A stretch of DNA of 64,000 bases from Saccharomycopsis fibuligera x Saccharomycopsis cf. fibuligera. Taxonomy: Eukaryota; Ascomycota; Saccharomycetes; Ascoideales; Saccharomycopsidaceae. The stretch is taken from assembly GCA_001936135.1 (NCBI GenBank), contig CP012810.1:4030001-4094000 (forward strand). Direction: 5' to 3'. A model generated the notes under the pieces. The model saw only the letters and a list, made by a program, of their open reading frames with translations, was not told the DNA's origin and did no database searches. Position 1 is the stretch's first letter, and every line of letters begins with the position of its first letter. Both the position numbers and the translations under genes were made by a program. Below, one piece after another: positions 21,530-32,926 of the stretch.

Positions 21530-23941
21530 TGGAGTAGGTTAGCGGGTGGCAATGTACCGTGGCAGTCGACCAATAGAATAACGAAGTAACAAATGTTTTT
21601 GTATTATATAATTACTCATGCTTATGTTTTTGTTTCTTTTCTTTTTTGTTTTTGTTTGGGTTTTGTGAGTGGAGCAAACTTAAATGTTGGGCGGCGGGTT
21701 AACTGCAATCTAAGAGTGTATACGGTATTAATTGTTGAATGGAGATTTGAAGAAAAAAGGTGCTGATCAGATATATCAGCGCTGATAGGCCGAAAGGTAA
21801 ACTATGGTAGCTATAATTAGGGAGTATTGTTACACTTTTTACACTTCGGCTGCTTGCGGTGACTGTCACCTCGTATAGCATCAAGTTTTCAAATTCCTTT
21901 ACGGTGCACTGAATTGATTGTATTTCTACATTGACCGGAAAATTCGGCGCCCCTTCCGAAGATCCGTTTCAGTGGTAATATACTATAGCATATTCCGCTA
22001 CGCTGCTTTATTCATATGGGGATATCGTATCGGAACTTTTGTGCGGCGAACATAAGAAACAAGAAAATGTGTTACGTTTAGGGGACTTATTTCTCTTATA
22101 GACTGTTCGGTACATAGAATATCCATATAGAGCACTTAACTCCACGTTCCTGTTCAGTACTCCTGAGTTTTTAAGAGGTTTCTTTAATATGAATCCACAG
22201 ATCTGTCTCCACAATCTGCGCTAATCTGCGCTTTGATGTATCTTAATGCATATCACATAAATATCAGGCCAAATTGCAAACTGTTCATAGCTTTGAATAC
22301 ACCAGTTGATTATTCTACGCTCATATAATCCTTTACACAGTATCAAGCAGATAGGTAAATGTTGAATGTTAGGGATTGGTTTTGTTATTATTCAACAACT
22401 ATTCTATACCTTATCACAAAGTGTGATTCTGTCCCACAAACCTTACCAGCTGTTTGTACAGGATTGCCTAAAGTGATTTCCTGAGTTTCCTATGTATTTC
22501 ATTTTTTGACAAGGCAATTTTTTGGAAAAAAACAACAATTAATTCCTACAAAAATTGCAGAGCTAGATTTTTCCAATGGAAATCTATTCTAGTACCAATT
22601 ATATTTTCTGTTGAGAAAAAATTCCAGACGCTAAAACCTAAAACCTATGACGCTAATACCCATAAAAAACCTACAATTTTTTCAGTTTCGACGAATAAAA
22701 AGTCAAGTGTAAAATAATCGACAAAGAAGAATGCAAATTCAGCAATATGTTTCTGCAAATTAAATTATGAAAAAAAATTCAATATATTATAGCTCGGGTA
22801 AAAAGTGTGTGTCAAGTGACTCAGACCAAGTCTTGAAAAAACTAGCCACCAGCCAACCTATTGGTTGGATACTGTGACCACTACACGTATATGCGTGGAC
22901 CCACATATATATACAATATCTCAACTATGGCCTTAAATCTATAATTACTATCGTAGCCATTTGCAAGGTTCGTAAGTGCTACTTTCAGATATCCGCAGAA
23001 TTAGCACCATGTTCTGACATCCTGTCTGACGTATCATTACAGTCATTTTAGTTTTTTTTTTTGCATGTGCAAATAAGCTTACCCGGATATACACTTGATA
23101 GTCTCGGCTGCATATAGTTCAACATGCCTGAATATTCCGGCTTGTCTGGACACAAGCAGTGTCAGCAAAAAAAAAAAAAGCATTAAATATATAATCATAA
23201 TTATAATCGTCATGTTAGAAGCACATGAACAGGGAACTCATATAAAAACCAATTGGTGGTTGGTTGTACGCAACAATAGACTTTTGCGGAAAAGCAAACA
23301 AGACGTTTGTTGGATGTAAGGAATGATAGCTAGTATAAACTTGCAGAAGCCAGTGATGTTTTCGCGTTTGATGTGACTGTCTTGAATGCGAGCTTCCAGT
23401 GCTCTGCACAACATTTTTTTTTTCTTGCCTGGCTATGTTGGGTTTTTACTGGTAGAGTACTAATTCTAGCCTTCTTGGACTAATTACTTAAGCTTTAGAT
23501 ATTTAAGGAGCCATGGGGCAAACATTTACCTTATTAGACCATTTTAATTTTCTGCCAGACTCGCCACCCTACTTATCCAGAGCAAGGAGGTTCTCATTTA
23601 TGATATCGAATTTTGGACACAATATCGCTCATGGTGTACACCGGTAGAGGCACATGTGTGTTAACCATGGATTATAGATAAGGTCCTGTCCTGTGGTACC
23701 TTTTACCGCACAGAAGCCCCGGCACGCGGATGTTGACGTGAAGGCGCACGTAATGTTTCATGGCTTACACGTTAATGTACATCATTATCAGTTAGAGAGC
23801 AGTTCCATCATAAACATTGGACCATACCATTCCAATAATTTTGACAGCTCTTGGTTGCCAAGTGTCACCTGGACCTAGATTAGAATATTGATTTTAACTG
23901 CAATATAAGAGCTAGTTAAACCTACAATAGCACTCGATATC
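21530..23941. other. 2.4-kb gene-poor region upstream of ATG22
   Basis: No convincing coding sequence or tRNA is present. Seen directly are a 12-bp palindrome ATCAGCGCTGAT at 21775-21786, with a third GCTGAT half-site at 21762, a CCAACC-TATT-GGTTGG hairpin near 22853, and an A12-type run near 23167. The stretch 23500-23880 is less A/T-rich than its surroundings and could hide a non-coding RNA, but I could match it to no known RNA. Confidence 0.4.
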
Positions 23942-25864
23942 ATGTCTGTTTCAGAGGACGAAACTAGAGCATACTCGGCAGACAACTCTCATGATCCCTT
24001 GTTGCCAGAGAATCAAGAGATAGAAAGAAACATCAGCAACAGCGATATCAACAACAACGGACAGTATCAGCATCAAAGAAGAAAAAGTTTGTCAGATTAT
24101 TATGACGGTCCAACAACAAATTGGGAAATCTTTGGTTGGTGTTTATACAGTTGGGCCACTGAACCATTCATTGTTAGTGCGGTTTCCACATATGTGCCGT
24201 TACTTTTAGAACAATTCGCTAGAGATAGTGGAGTTCTTGCAGAAGATCATTCCAAAAGCTGTACGATAGGCGAGCCAGTGGAACCAGTGCCGCCACATAC
24301 TACATTAAATACTACTGCAACATCATCTTTCTCTAAGAGAGAAGTAGCATTAGCGATTTTTTCCTTAGCTAAAAGAGCCACCAATGATACCACTGAACAA
24401 AAGCAACAGTTACATACTGATACAAAAGTAAACTGTGTGGTGAATGTGTTTGGCAAATATATTGACCCAGCTTCTTTTACTCTTTATGTCTTTTCAACTT
24501 CAGTTTTTTTGCAAACGTTGGTGGTGATTTCAATTACCGGGTTTGCCGATAAGGGAAATTATAAAAAAATGATTTTGCTAGTATTTGGCTTCTTAGGAAG
24601 CTTAGTCACTATGGGTTTTTACTTTCTCGGCTCTGAAAGTTATTATAAAGCTGGATTGTACTGTATTTTAGCTAATATTTGTTTTGGAGTGGTGAATGTT
24701 TGCGGAAACTCTTTCTTACCTATCTTGGTGGAAAATTACAAGGCGAAATATGATGGATTGCTGACTGAACAAGTGCAAGAGAATAACAATAATGACAATA
24801 GTGATGACAATATTGGTGATAGCGGTTTCTCCGGTGAACAAACAATTGCAGAGAAAAGTGTGGTTAGTTCCAAAATATCTGGCTTGTGTTCTGGCTTAGG
24901 ATACTTGGCAGCATTCATTGTGCAAATATTAACTATGGTGATTGTGATAAAAACTGGATCATCAGTGATTTCTATACAATATGCTATTTTATTTGTCGGT
25001 ATATGGTGGTTTCTTTTTCAATTCCCAATCATTTGGCTATTAAAATCCCGTAAAGTTAGCAGTCCAATCTCGCTAACTGCAAATTTCTATCAAAGCAAAT
25101 GGAACTCCCCAAATCCAATTGTGAAGAAGACATATTTTTTCAAAGAATATGTAAAGATTGGTTGGTCAAATCTTATCTTGGCGTTTCAACAAATCAGATT
25201 ACTCAAAGATGTTTGTATTTTTTTGCTTGGATGGTTTGTTATTTCTGATTCAGTAACCACCATCAACTCTGCGGCGGTATTATTTAGTAAAACTGAGCTC
25301 AATATGAAAACTTCAGAGTTAGCAGTGATTGGCATTCTTTCTATTTTATTTGCTATTGCAGGGACTATCATTATTCCAAATTATTTCAACAAGCATTTGC
25401 AAATCTCTTTGCAAAAATCGTTGCTAATAATCATCTTGTGGTCTTCGTTCATTCCATTTTATGGTATCTTAGGATTTTTTTTTACCAGTTTCGGCCTTAA
25501 ACACAAATTTGAAATGTATTTTTTGGCCAGTTGGTACGGGTTATCACTTGGTGGATTGGCTACTGTTTCTAGATCATTGTTTGGACTATTAATTCCTAAA
25601 GGTAAAGAATCATTATTTTTTGCATTGTTTGCCGTTACTGATAAAGGTAGCTCTATTATGGGACCATTTGTGGTAGGGTTGATTACTGATAAGACTCATA
25701 ATATTAGACACTGTTTCTGGTTCTTGTGGGCGTTGTTGGTTTTGAGCTTACCAATTTTTGCCATACTAGATACTAATAGAGGCAAGGAAGAGGCAGAACG
25801 ATTTGACGAGTTGGTGGATAAAGCAGAGAGAGAAGCAGAAGAAAGAGAAAGACGTGCTCGTTAA
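23942..25864 (+). CDS. ATG22: Atg22-type vacuolar amino-acid effluxer
   Basis: This 640-residue multi-pass membrane protein of the Atg22 family (MFS-like) exports amino acids from the vacuole after autophagic breakdown. The conserved opening WEIFGWCLYSWATEPF lies near residue 61. It is followed by a first hydrophobic helix, a long lumenal/cytosolic Thr-rich loop, and about ten further hydrophobic segments. Family signatures include GLATVSRSLFGLLIPKGKES near the C-terminus and SSIMGPFVVGLITD. A hydrophilic Asn/Asp-rich loop falls mid-protein. The tail is charged (AEREAEERERRAR). The length is slightly above S. cerevisiae Atg22 (528) because of the loops. Confidence 0.93.
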   Translation: MSVSEDETRAYSADNSHDPLLPENQEIERNISNSDINNNGQYQHQRRKSLSDYYDGPTTNWEIFGWCLYSWATEPFIVSAVSTYVPLLLEQFARDSGVLAEDHSKSCTIGEPVEPVPPHTTLNTTATSSFSKREVALAIFSLAKRATNDTTEQKQQLHTDTKVNCVVNVFGKYIDPASFTLYVFSTSVFLQTLVVISITGFADKGNYKKMILLVFGFLGSLVTMGFYFLGSESYYKAGLYCILANICFGVVNVCGNSFLPILVENYKAKYDGLLTEQVQENNNNDNSDDNIGDSGFSGEQTIAEKSVVSSKISGLCSGLGYLAAFIVQILTMVIVIKTGSSVISIQYAILFVGIWWFLFQFPIIWLLKSRKVSSPISLTANFYQSKWNSPNPIVKKTYFFKEYVKIGWSNLILAFQQIRLLKDVCIFLLGWFVISDSVTTINSAAVLFSKTELNMKTSELAVIGILSILFAIAGTIIIPNYFNKHLQISLQKSLLIIILWSSFIPFYGILGFFFTSFGLKHKFEMYFLASWYGLSLGGLATVSRSLFGLLIPKGKESLFFALFAVTDKGSSIMGPFVVGLITDKTHNIRHCFWFLWALLVLSLPIFAILDTNRGKEEAERFDELVDKAEREAEERERRAR

Positions 25865-26922
25865 AATTTATTGTTTGCTGTTAATTCCCGTTAATTCTCA
25901 TTCTCATTCTGGTTCTGATTTTCATTTTCTTTCTGATTCTCATTTTTGTTTTTGTTTTTATTTTTTGTTATCATTGCTTCTTTTATCTGCTGTCTGTTTT
26001 TCTGTTCGTTGTTCTGTCTTTTCTCTTTTTCAGTCTTGATATGGTTTGTAAGTTTTTTTCGCGTTACTCGTTTTCATTTTATTACTTCTTTTTTGTGTTA
26101 TTATTTTTGCAGCACTTTAGCACACTTCCTAAAACTTCGTTGCCATTTGCGGTTTTTGTCTTTCTATTTTTTTTTTTTTTTTTTTTTTTTTTTATCTTTC
26201 ATAGCAGACGCAAATTTTCAAAACTACTCTTTCTTAATTATCAAACACTCCAATTTTATTTGCGCTTGTTGTAGTGGCCAAAAAGAGTGTCAAGTGCTCA
26301 AATGACAGAATCATCCTTATGTATGCATGTCACGCTGCGCTTTGAGCGGCAGCACCGTACCTGACTTGACCTGACGGAAATCGGCTCTAGTTGCACTTTA
26401 AAATAAGTCCGTGTGCCTGCGTGTACATTTTGTACTGCTTTTACCAAGTATTTTTTGGAGATTCGAAGAACGGAATGCCATCGCTTCGCATCACATCTCA
26501 CATCTCAGATCAATGGGCTTTGACTGTTGAAGTAACTTCCACGGGCGCTAAACCGATGTGATATAGGTGGCTCTTTATAACACATTGAAGTATATAACTT
26601 AAACGTTGTTGCCAAACTCTTTTTCATTTTGATTTGAAAATATTGTTTGAACTTCACAATTATAGTTTACTTTTTCTCCTTTGAATTTATCTCACTTGCT
26701 TTTGATCCTTAGCCGTCGCAATAATACCTAAGATAGCTGCTTCTCTTTTCACATTTACCCATATTCATTTCATTTTATAACCACTGCGGGACATTGCCAT
26801 CAAGAGTCTCTTTTCAGAGTCTGTATTTATTCAGAACACCGTATCCAAGAGCAAGTCTCAATTGCAGCTCAAATATTGTTAAAAGCAGCAGGATCAGATA
26901 AAAAAAGAAGACGGTATACGCA
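25865..26922. other. ATG22 3' flank and PXMP4-like promoter
   Basis: Very T-rich at first, with a T27 run at 26167-26193, then mixed sequence. The short frames across the T tracts are low-complexity artefacts. No gene is seen. Confidence 0.5.
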
Positions 26923-27909
26923 ATGTCGAACTTGACTTCTCAACTCAATCAGATTCTCACTTCCCCCGAGTTCTTTAGAAAACTCTCAACCACACCAATT
27001 ATCACTGCCACCGCCGACAGCAGCAGTAAGAAACATAACACTTTTTCGCTTACCATTGATGCAATTTTGCAAATTCTTAATACTGCCCGAAATGCCTGGG
27101 TTTATGGCTCTAAGCTCCGGTTTGCCCATTCTCTCACTTTAATGATTATCTTTTCTCGTTTTACCTCAGTTAAGCAATTTAAACAGCAAATCATAAAAGT
27201 GGCCAAAAATTCACAAAAACATGGGTTGTCTTTGACAACTTATGCTTTTTTGTATAAAGCGATTTTTACGATATTACAATTTTTGAAAGCCAAGAGGGCC
27301 CTTGCCATGAATTCATCCGCTAAGCATCATTCTCATCATACACATGACCATCATAATCATCATCTTCTTCACCAGCAGCACCGCCAGCATAATAATATAA
27401 GCAGTACTACTACCAGTACCAGTAATGCCGCTAGAAATCTTAAAACAAACGATTCGTTAGAGTATGCGTTCAACCATTTTGCTAGTGGATTTTTAGCCGG
27501 TTACGTAGTTTACGGCAATCAAGTCCCATATTTTTCGAATAGCATTACTCAACAAGTTTCCCTTTACATTTTTTCCAGAGTGGTGCTTGGGGTTTCCAGG
27601 CTCATTGGTGAGAAATTTTCTCTTTGGGTAGTGCTGCTGCAAAAACATCAAAATATCAATAATGCTAATGTGAATCTCAATCTCAAGAGTAGTCCTGAGT
27701 TTAAGAAGTTTAATGGCAAGTTGAATGAGTATACGTGGAACATTGTCTCTGCGGCATCATGGGGCACAATTATGGTGTTGTGGAAATATCATCCGAAGGT
27801 GTTAAATTACTCAGTGGTATCATCTATGGATTATATTTATGAAACTTATAGCTGGAATAACTTGAAGCAGTTTTTCGGCAGTGACGGGAAAATAAAAAGA
27901 GGACACTAA
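26923..27909 (+). CDS. PXMP4/PMP24-like peroxisomal membrane protein (Tim17 superfamily)
   Basis: The product has 328 residues. It aligns by eye with vertebrate PXMP4 in KLRFAHSLTLMIIFSR (human KIRAPHALVMTFLFR), HFASGFLAGYVVYGNQ, YIFSRVVLGVSRLIGEK and WGTIMVLWKYHPKVLNYSVVSSMDYIYE. These are the short hydrophobic helices of the Tim17/22/23-PMP24 fold, so a peroxisomal membrane location is likely. A His-rich, repeat-like insert at about residues 130-165 (HHSHHTHDHHNHH) makes it longer than the animal protein (212). The molecular function of the family is unclear. Confidence 0.8.
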   Translation: MSNLTSQLNQILTSPEFFRKLSTTPIITATADSSSKKHNTFSLTIDAILQILNTARNAWVYGSKLRFAHSLTLMIIFSRFTSVKQFKQQIIKVAKNSQKHGLSLTTYAFLYKAIFTILQFLKAKRALAMNSSAKHHSHHTHDHHNHHLLHQQHRQHNNISSTTTSTSNAARNLKTNDSLEYAFNHFASGFLAGYVVYGNQVPYFSNSITQQVSLYIFSRVVLGVSRLIGEKFSLWVVLLQKHQNINNANVNLNLKSSPEFKKFNGKLNEYTWNIVSAASWGTIMVLWKYHPKVLNYSVVSSMDYIYETYSWNNLKQFFGSDGKIKRGH

Positions 27910-28079
27910 AATAGTAATTCTTTTTGAGAATAATTGATCATAATGCATATGTGACTTGATTTATTTTGTTTGCGTACTGCTATTGTTAAGCTATATACCT
28001 CGTAAGAAGGCCATTGTAGAACGCCATCACATAGAAAGAAGTATACAAAACTGGTATAAATTCAAGAATAAAAATCAAC

Positions 28080-28112
<33 letters not shown>

Positions 28113-28183
28113 GCAAATAAATGTAAAACCAAAAAGTTAATAAAAATATACACAAACTAACTGTAAAACAGTATAAACTTACC

Positions 28184-28392
28184 TTAATCCAACATTTCAT
28201 CATCATCTTCATAAATAACTCGACGACCGTATGGCTCACTATCGCCTTCACTATCATTGGCCACACCTTCTTCATCATCGTCGCTGTCTCTTAACTCTTC
28301 ATCATCATCACTGGCTACATTACTATCGCTTCCGGTGTCGTCGTCATCATCATCATCATCGTCATTGTCGTCATCATCACTATTGTCAACAT

Positions 28393-28426
<34 letters not shown>

Positions 28427-30787
28427 GTCATTATCTCCATCATCACCATCGTTTATTAGTTCATTAATTGATGAGGCTCTACTTGTTTCTTCGAGACTTT
28501 TGTTACCATGGGTTTTCTTTATCAACTCAAGAGCTTCCTCAGGGCCCCAAATGTTAATGGTTTCATCATCACTGGCACTAGCAAACATCCACGGAATTTT
28601 AGGATTGTAGTCCACACAATTAACGAGCTTCTTATGTCCTTTGAGCCCCAAAACCAATGCGCTATATTTTTTGTTCCAAATGTAGACTTTACCGTCTTCA
28701 GAGCCAGAGATGATCAAATTCTCATTTTTGCCACCTCCAAAACACGAACGTACCACGAACTCTTCTTGCTTTTGACCAACAAATTTTTTGAGCAAAATGC
28801 CACGATTCCAGTCCCAAAGTTGGATGGAATCTGGGACAACGTGTACAAGGATTTGATTAGAGTTACTCTGAGAAACAGTAGCAGAAGTTACTTTTTTACC
28901 AATCATGAGTTCACGAGTTTTCTTTTTGGTGGCCAAGTCCCATACATCTACTTTAGTTTCCGAGACAGTAATCAACTTTTTGGAGTCTTTGGATATACAG
29001 AGATCGTAAATTCTGATACCTGACCAGCGGTATAACTCATTGCCGTTGGCGTCAAAATAAACCAATTCTTTTTCAGTAGAACCAATAATAAATCCTTTCC
29101 CATTTGGAAGCCACTCGCAAGCGCGAATCACTGGCATCATTTCATCAGAATGACGTTTGCTGCTACTTCTGCTGCCATTGTCATCGTTACCATTATTTTT
29201 GCCATCTTTGTTGGACAAAACATGAATAGTTTGCAAGCATGTTCCTGTTTTCGCATCCCATATTTTGGCCTTTGAATCAAACCCTGATGATAATAACTTA
29301 GAGTCATCGTTTATCCATGAGCAGTACAAAACTGATTTAGTATGACCTTTTAATACTTTATGTAAGCGGAATGGTTTTGAAGAAAATGAAGGTGACTTTT
29401 GGTGTTCATAGCTGTAATCCCCAACATGGTAAATGTAAATCGACTTGTCTTGGGATGCTACTGCAAGGTATTTTCCATTATTTGAAAACTTCACATACCA
29501 GATTTGTTTTTTCACTGGCTTTAGAGTTTGAAGAACTTTGCAAGGGAATTTCTTGATTGGAAATTTGTAATTCTCATAAAGCGACCATTTATCATACAGC
29601 GAAGCGTCTTTATTGCCATTGTGACTGGAATGCGTTGAATTTCTGCGCTTTCTTGACAATTTGTTGCGTGGTGATAGTTTATTATTTGTTTGCTCACGAT
29701 CTTCTTCATCAGTTTCATGATTAAGCACACTATTGTCTAATGTCAACAAATTTTGTGATTGCTGGTAAGTTCTAGCTTGCTGTAGCAACGTAAGTAATCT
29801 ATGAGGCGGCAACAACTGGTCCGGTGCAATGTATTTGGATAATCTATTTATTAGAAAATTTCTAGATTTAACCTCAAGTTCACGAAGATTTGCATCACTA
29901 AGTTCTGAATGGTAGTGTTTGAGATTGAAGCCGTTTTTAGCCAAATAGCCAAAATGCAGACTTTCGTCAATTATCAACAGCGAAAGGATGTTAATTTCAT
30001 CCTTAATGTTAGGTAAGCAGTTTAGCATATTAGTTTGAGATATTTCCACTTTTAGTATATTTAACGCAACTTTTGAATTTTTGTGCAACAACAATTGTTC
30101 CAAAAACTTTTGCTTCTTGATTAAAAGTAAAATCTGTTTTTCAATGACTGATTGATCAGACAAGTTCAAATTCAAATTTTTGAGTTTTGGTGTGGTGGTG
30201 AACGGACTATTATTCAAGGACTTCAAATCACCGTAGCAGTAAATATCCGAAGCGTTATTAATGCTATTGAGATCATCTTTAAGGCTCAATTGCGAAATAA
30301 GCGCCTCAGCAACTTCAAAGTTGCCAGATTGAATTGAGCCAATGAAATTATCAATAATGTTTCTACCATTATAAATAGCACCAACAGCAGAGTTATCAGT
30401 ACTGCTGTGAAACGAACCAACATTTCCAAAAGCAGCAGAGGCTTCTTCCTTAAGGGCTTTGGAAGATTTTTTCAATCCCAAATCATTAAGTGACTGGATA
30501 ATCAAGTTGATGAGCTCGGGTTTGTTTACTGCCTTGTATGCCTCTGCATCTGATTTGGTTGATGATGCATTGTTCAATAATGATGTGATTACACTAGTAG
30601 AGGAAGCAGACAATAATGATGACGAACCGGAAGAAGAAGATATTGGTACACCACTAGGCATAAAACCTGAGGCAGTTGCATGATTGCCACTGTTGGAGGC
30701 AATGCTGTTGTTGCCGTTGGAAGTAGAAGATGTGTTTTTGGGTGTATTATTTGTCATTATATCTAACGGAACGCTGGAGATTCCCAT
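28184..30787 (-). CDS. GID7: Gid7/WDR26 subunit of the GID (CTLH) ubiquitin ligase
   Basis: This 867-residue protein has the family's domain order. A LisH motif lies near residues 88-120 (NKPELINLIIQSLNDLGLKK), a CTLH region after it (IIDNFIGSIQSGNFEVAEAL), and WD40 repeats from about residue 415 to 760 (for example KVLKGHTKSVLYCSW and LKGHKKLVNCVDYN). GID7 brings substrates such as gluconeogenic enzymes to the GID E3 ligase. The last ~90 residues are an unusual, almost pure Asp/Glu/Ser tail. The N-terminus is Ser/Asn-rich. It is longer than S. cerevisiae Gid7 (745), mostly through this tail. Confidence 0.92.
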
Positions 30788-31903
30788 TTGCGATAGGTAA
30801 AGTTGAAATTGAGCTAAATTATAGTATGCGGAAAGAATTGTATGACTTGATGAAGTTGTATTTTTGGTTCTGGGTTTTTATTCTGACAGCTGGAGATGTT
30901 GATACGAGGACCGGCACAGGAGTAGGGAGACAATAGGATAAGACGGCGATAGACAATCGGTGGCCAAAATAGGGAGGGATATGAGAAACAAGCGTGACAC
31001 TCAAACAAAAGCTTTCGTTCAATAGCAAGGCCAAATAATCAGTCAATCGGTCAAAGTGAAGATACTAGATAGAAGTAACTAGTTCTGGATAAGCAAGAAC
31101 TGCTTAAAAGTATTAGTGCTAGAGACAGGAAAGGACAGGAGTGAATGTAGTTAGTATCAGCGGCAAGCAATGCCTAGACACCGCAGTGTGGCAGCAGAGG
31201 GCGTTAAGCTCATCGCGCACCGGGGCTTCTGTGCATGCAATCGACAGAAACGTATAACGAGAGAGAGAGAGAGAGAGATTGAAAGGAAGAAGATGAATAA
31301 CCTACTGATAAGAACAGAACAGGCGCAATTCTTGCTGTATGATGCTGAAAAGAAGAAAGGTGTTACCGATACTTATGAAGTAAAATTGGAATGGTCGTTG
31401 CTGCTCGTATTGCGGCAGTCTGCATCGATGCTACACCAGCTTGTAGGGTTTTCAATGTAGACACTAGACAGAGAGCTAGCGAACAATTAACTTAGTTTCT
31501 TTACAATATTTACTATTTGTTTGAAAAAAGATTTATTCTAGATCTGTTTAGTCTTTCTCCTAAAATCTTAAAATAGATGCACAATTACATTCAAATGCGT
31601 AGTAGTTATAATTTTATACCTGCAAGATATTACTAGCCGAGCAAGTGTCTAGGTACAATATTATGAAAACATAAAATAAGAATGCTATATGATAGACTCT
31701 CATCTGTGAAAAGTTTATTTACTCAACATGAGGGAGTTATACGTCAATCCACCAGCATGCACTCATAATATTAAATACAGGATCATAGCAATACTCACCA
31801 AAAGACCCAGGACAACCAGTACCTGCTTGACATCATAAAACCGAGCCCTGCTCAAGCTTGAATACAACGCAGTTTGATGCAATTTTCATTTATTTGATAA
31901 TGC
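30788..31903. other. Intergenic region, GID7 promoter and ATP11 3' flank
   Basis: There is a (GA)n run at about 31258-31280. An open frame at 31170-31460 crosses it and has no family resemblance, so it is judged unlikely to be a gene. Nothing else is recognised. Confidence 0.5.
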
Positions 31904-32587
31904 TCAATTTGTATTCATTGCCAATTTAACCAACTCGTTAAAATCAAACAGCTGATCACCCTTGTTGAAGCCCAACAACAACTTCACTCTTTTATTTTTC
32001 AACTGGGTATCTTTTTCATCAAGCAATCCGTAAAATTTCTGCACATTCAAAATCAAAAACTGGAGCTGTGAAACACTAATTTTTTCTTTATTCAAGATTT
32101 CGCCCTTCATAAGCACAATTCCTTTGCTGTTAACGAAATCTTTATAGAAAAAAATTACTGAGTGTGGTTCAGCCAAGGCGCCGTGTCTCTGGAAATCTTC
32201 AAGCTTGATAACGAGGCAGCGTGTGGTGTTGGCTGGTTCTTCTGGAGGAATCTGCCATTGCAAGTAATGAATGTCAAGTTGTTTTTTAGCGGTGTTGTTC
32301 GTTGGTAAAACGAACTGGGTGTTACCTTTGGCATTTGTTCCTGGTAATGGGAAGATCAATTTTTCAAGTAGCTGGTATCTCTCTTTTGGGATTACCGCCA
32401 CGAGACTATTTGAATCACTTTGAGTTGCTGATGGAGAAATTGCAGCAGCAACACCAGCAGACACTTTGGAGTCCGAGGCAGTATGCTTTGCAAGCCAAAG
32501 GTATTCGATCTCTTGAGCAGACAATTCAGAGGTTTTGGCAACGTCAAGAATGCTGTTTAAAGAGTTCGATAACGTGAGATTGGACAT
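31904..32587 (-). CDS. ATP11: Atp11-like assembly factor for F1-ATPase
   Basis: This 227-residue protein has the ATP11 family core: a YLQWQIP strand, then KLEDFQRHGALAEPHSV, then NSKGIVLMKGEI and QFLILNVQKFYG. These match ATPAF1/Atp11 blocks such as EEKGIVLM and QVQLFY. Atp11 is a mitochondrial matrix chaperone that binds free F1-beta. Oddly, no presequence is visible: the N-terminus (MSNLTLSNSLNSILD) has no Arg, and an in-frame stop lies just upstream. It may be imported by another route, have an upstream exon not seen here, or be a divergent paralogue. Confidence 0.78.
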   Translation of the reverse strand: MSNLTLSNSLNSILDVAKTSELSAQEIEYLWLAKHTASDSKVSAGVAAAISPSATQSDSNSLVAVIPKERYQLLEKLIFPLPGTNAKGNTQFVLPTNNTAKKQLDIHYLQWQIPPEEPANTTRCLVIKLEDFQRHGALAEPHSVIFFYKDFVNSKGIVLMKGEILNKEKISVSQLQFLILNVQKFYGLLDEKDTQLKNKRVKLLLGFNKGDQLFDFNELVKLAMNTN

Positions 32588-32926
32588 GGTATATGATATG
32601 GGTTAGAAGTGTGAAATGTAGCTTCAACTCTAAATGAGGTTTTATAATACTGGTAGAAACGTAATTTCCGCGAAAGAGCACTATATTTCTCACAAAAATA
32701 TGAATAAAAAAAAGTGTCAATATTTTACAACCCAAGCAATGATTTCCAAAGTATGTAGACTAAAGGAACAGTGACTAACAATTGTACATCTGATTCGAGA
32801 GTATAAAACATCTACAGAGATTCTATATAGGATCAGTTTTGGGGAAACAACTAGTTGAAGCGCCGACGATAGAGAGCACGGAAGAAAAAAAAAAAAAAGT
32901 TGAAACCTCATTTACCAATCAATTAC
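32588..32926. other. Short intergenic region
   Basis: 338 bp between two minus-strand genes, with an A13 run near 32887. Nothing else is recognised. Confidence 0.5.

Noticed and set aside
23500-23880. Possible structured RNA such as RNase P or telomerase RNA
   Set aside because: I looked for conserved core motifs by eye and could not match them; a covariance-model search would be needed.
31170-31460. 96-codon frame near GID7
   Set aside because: It crosses a GA repeat and shows no family resemblance.
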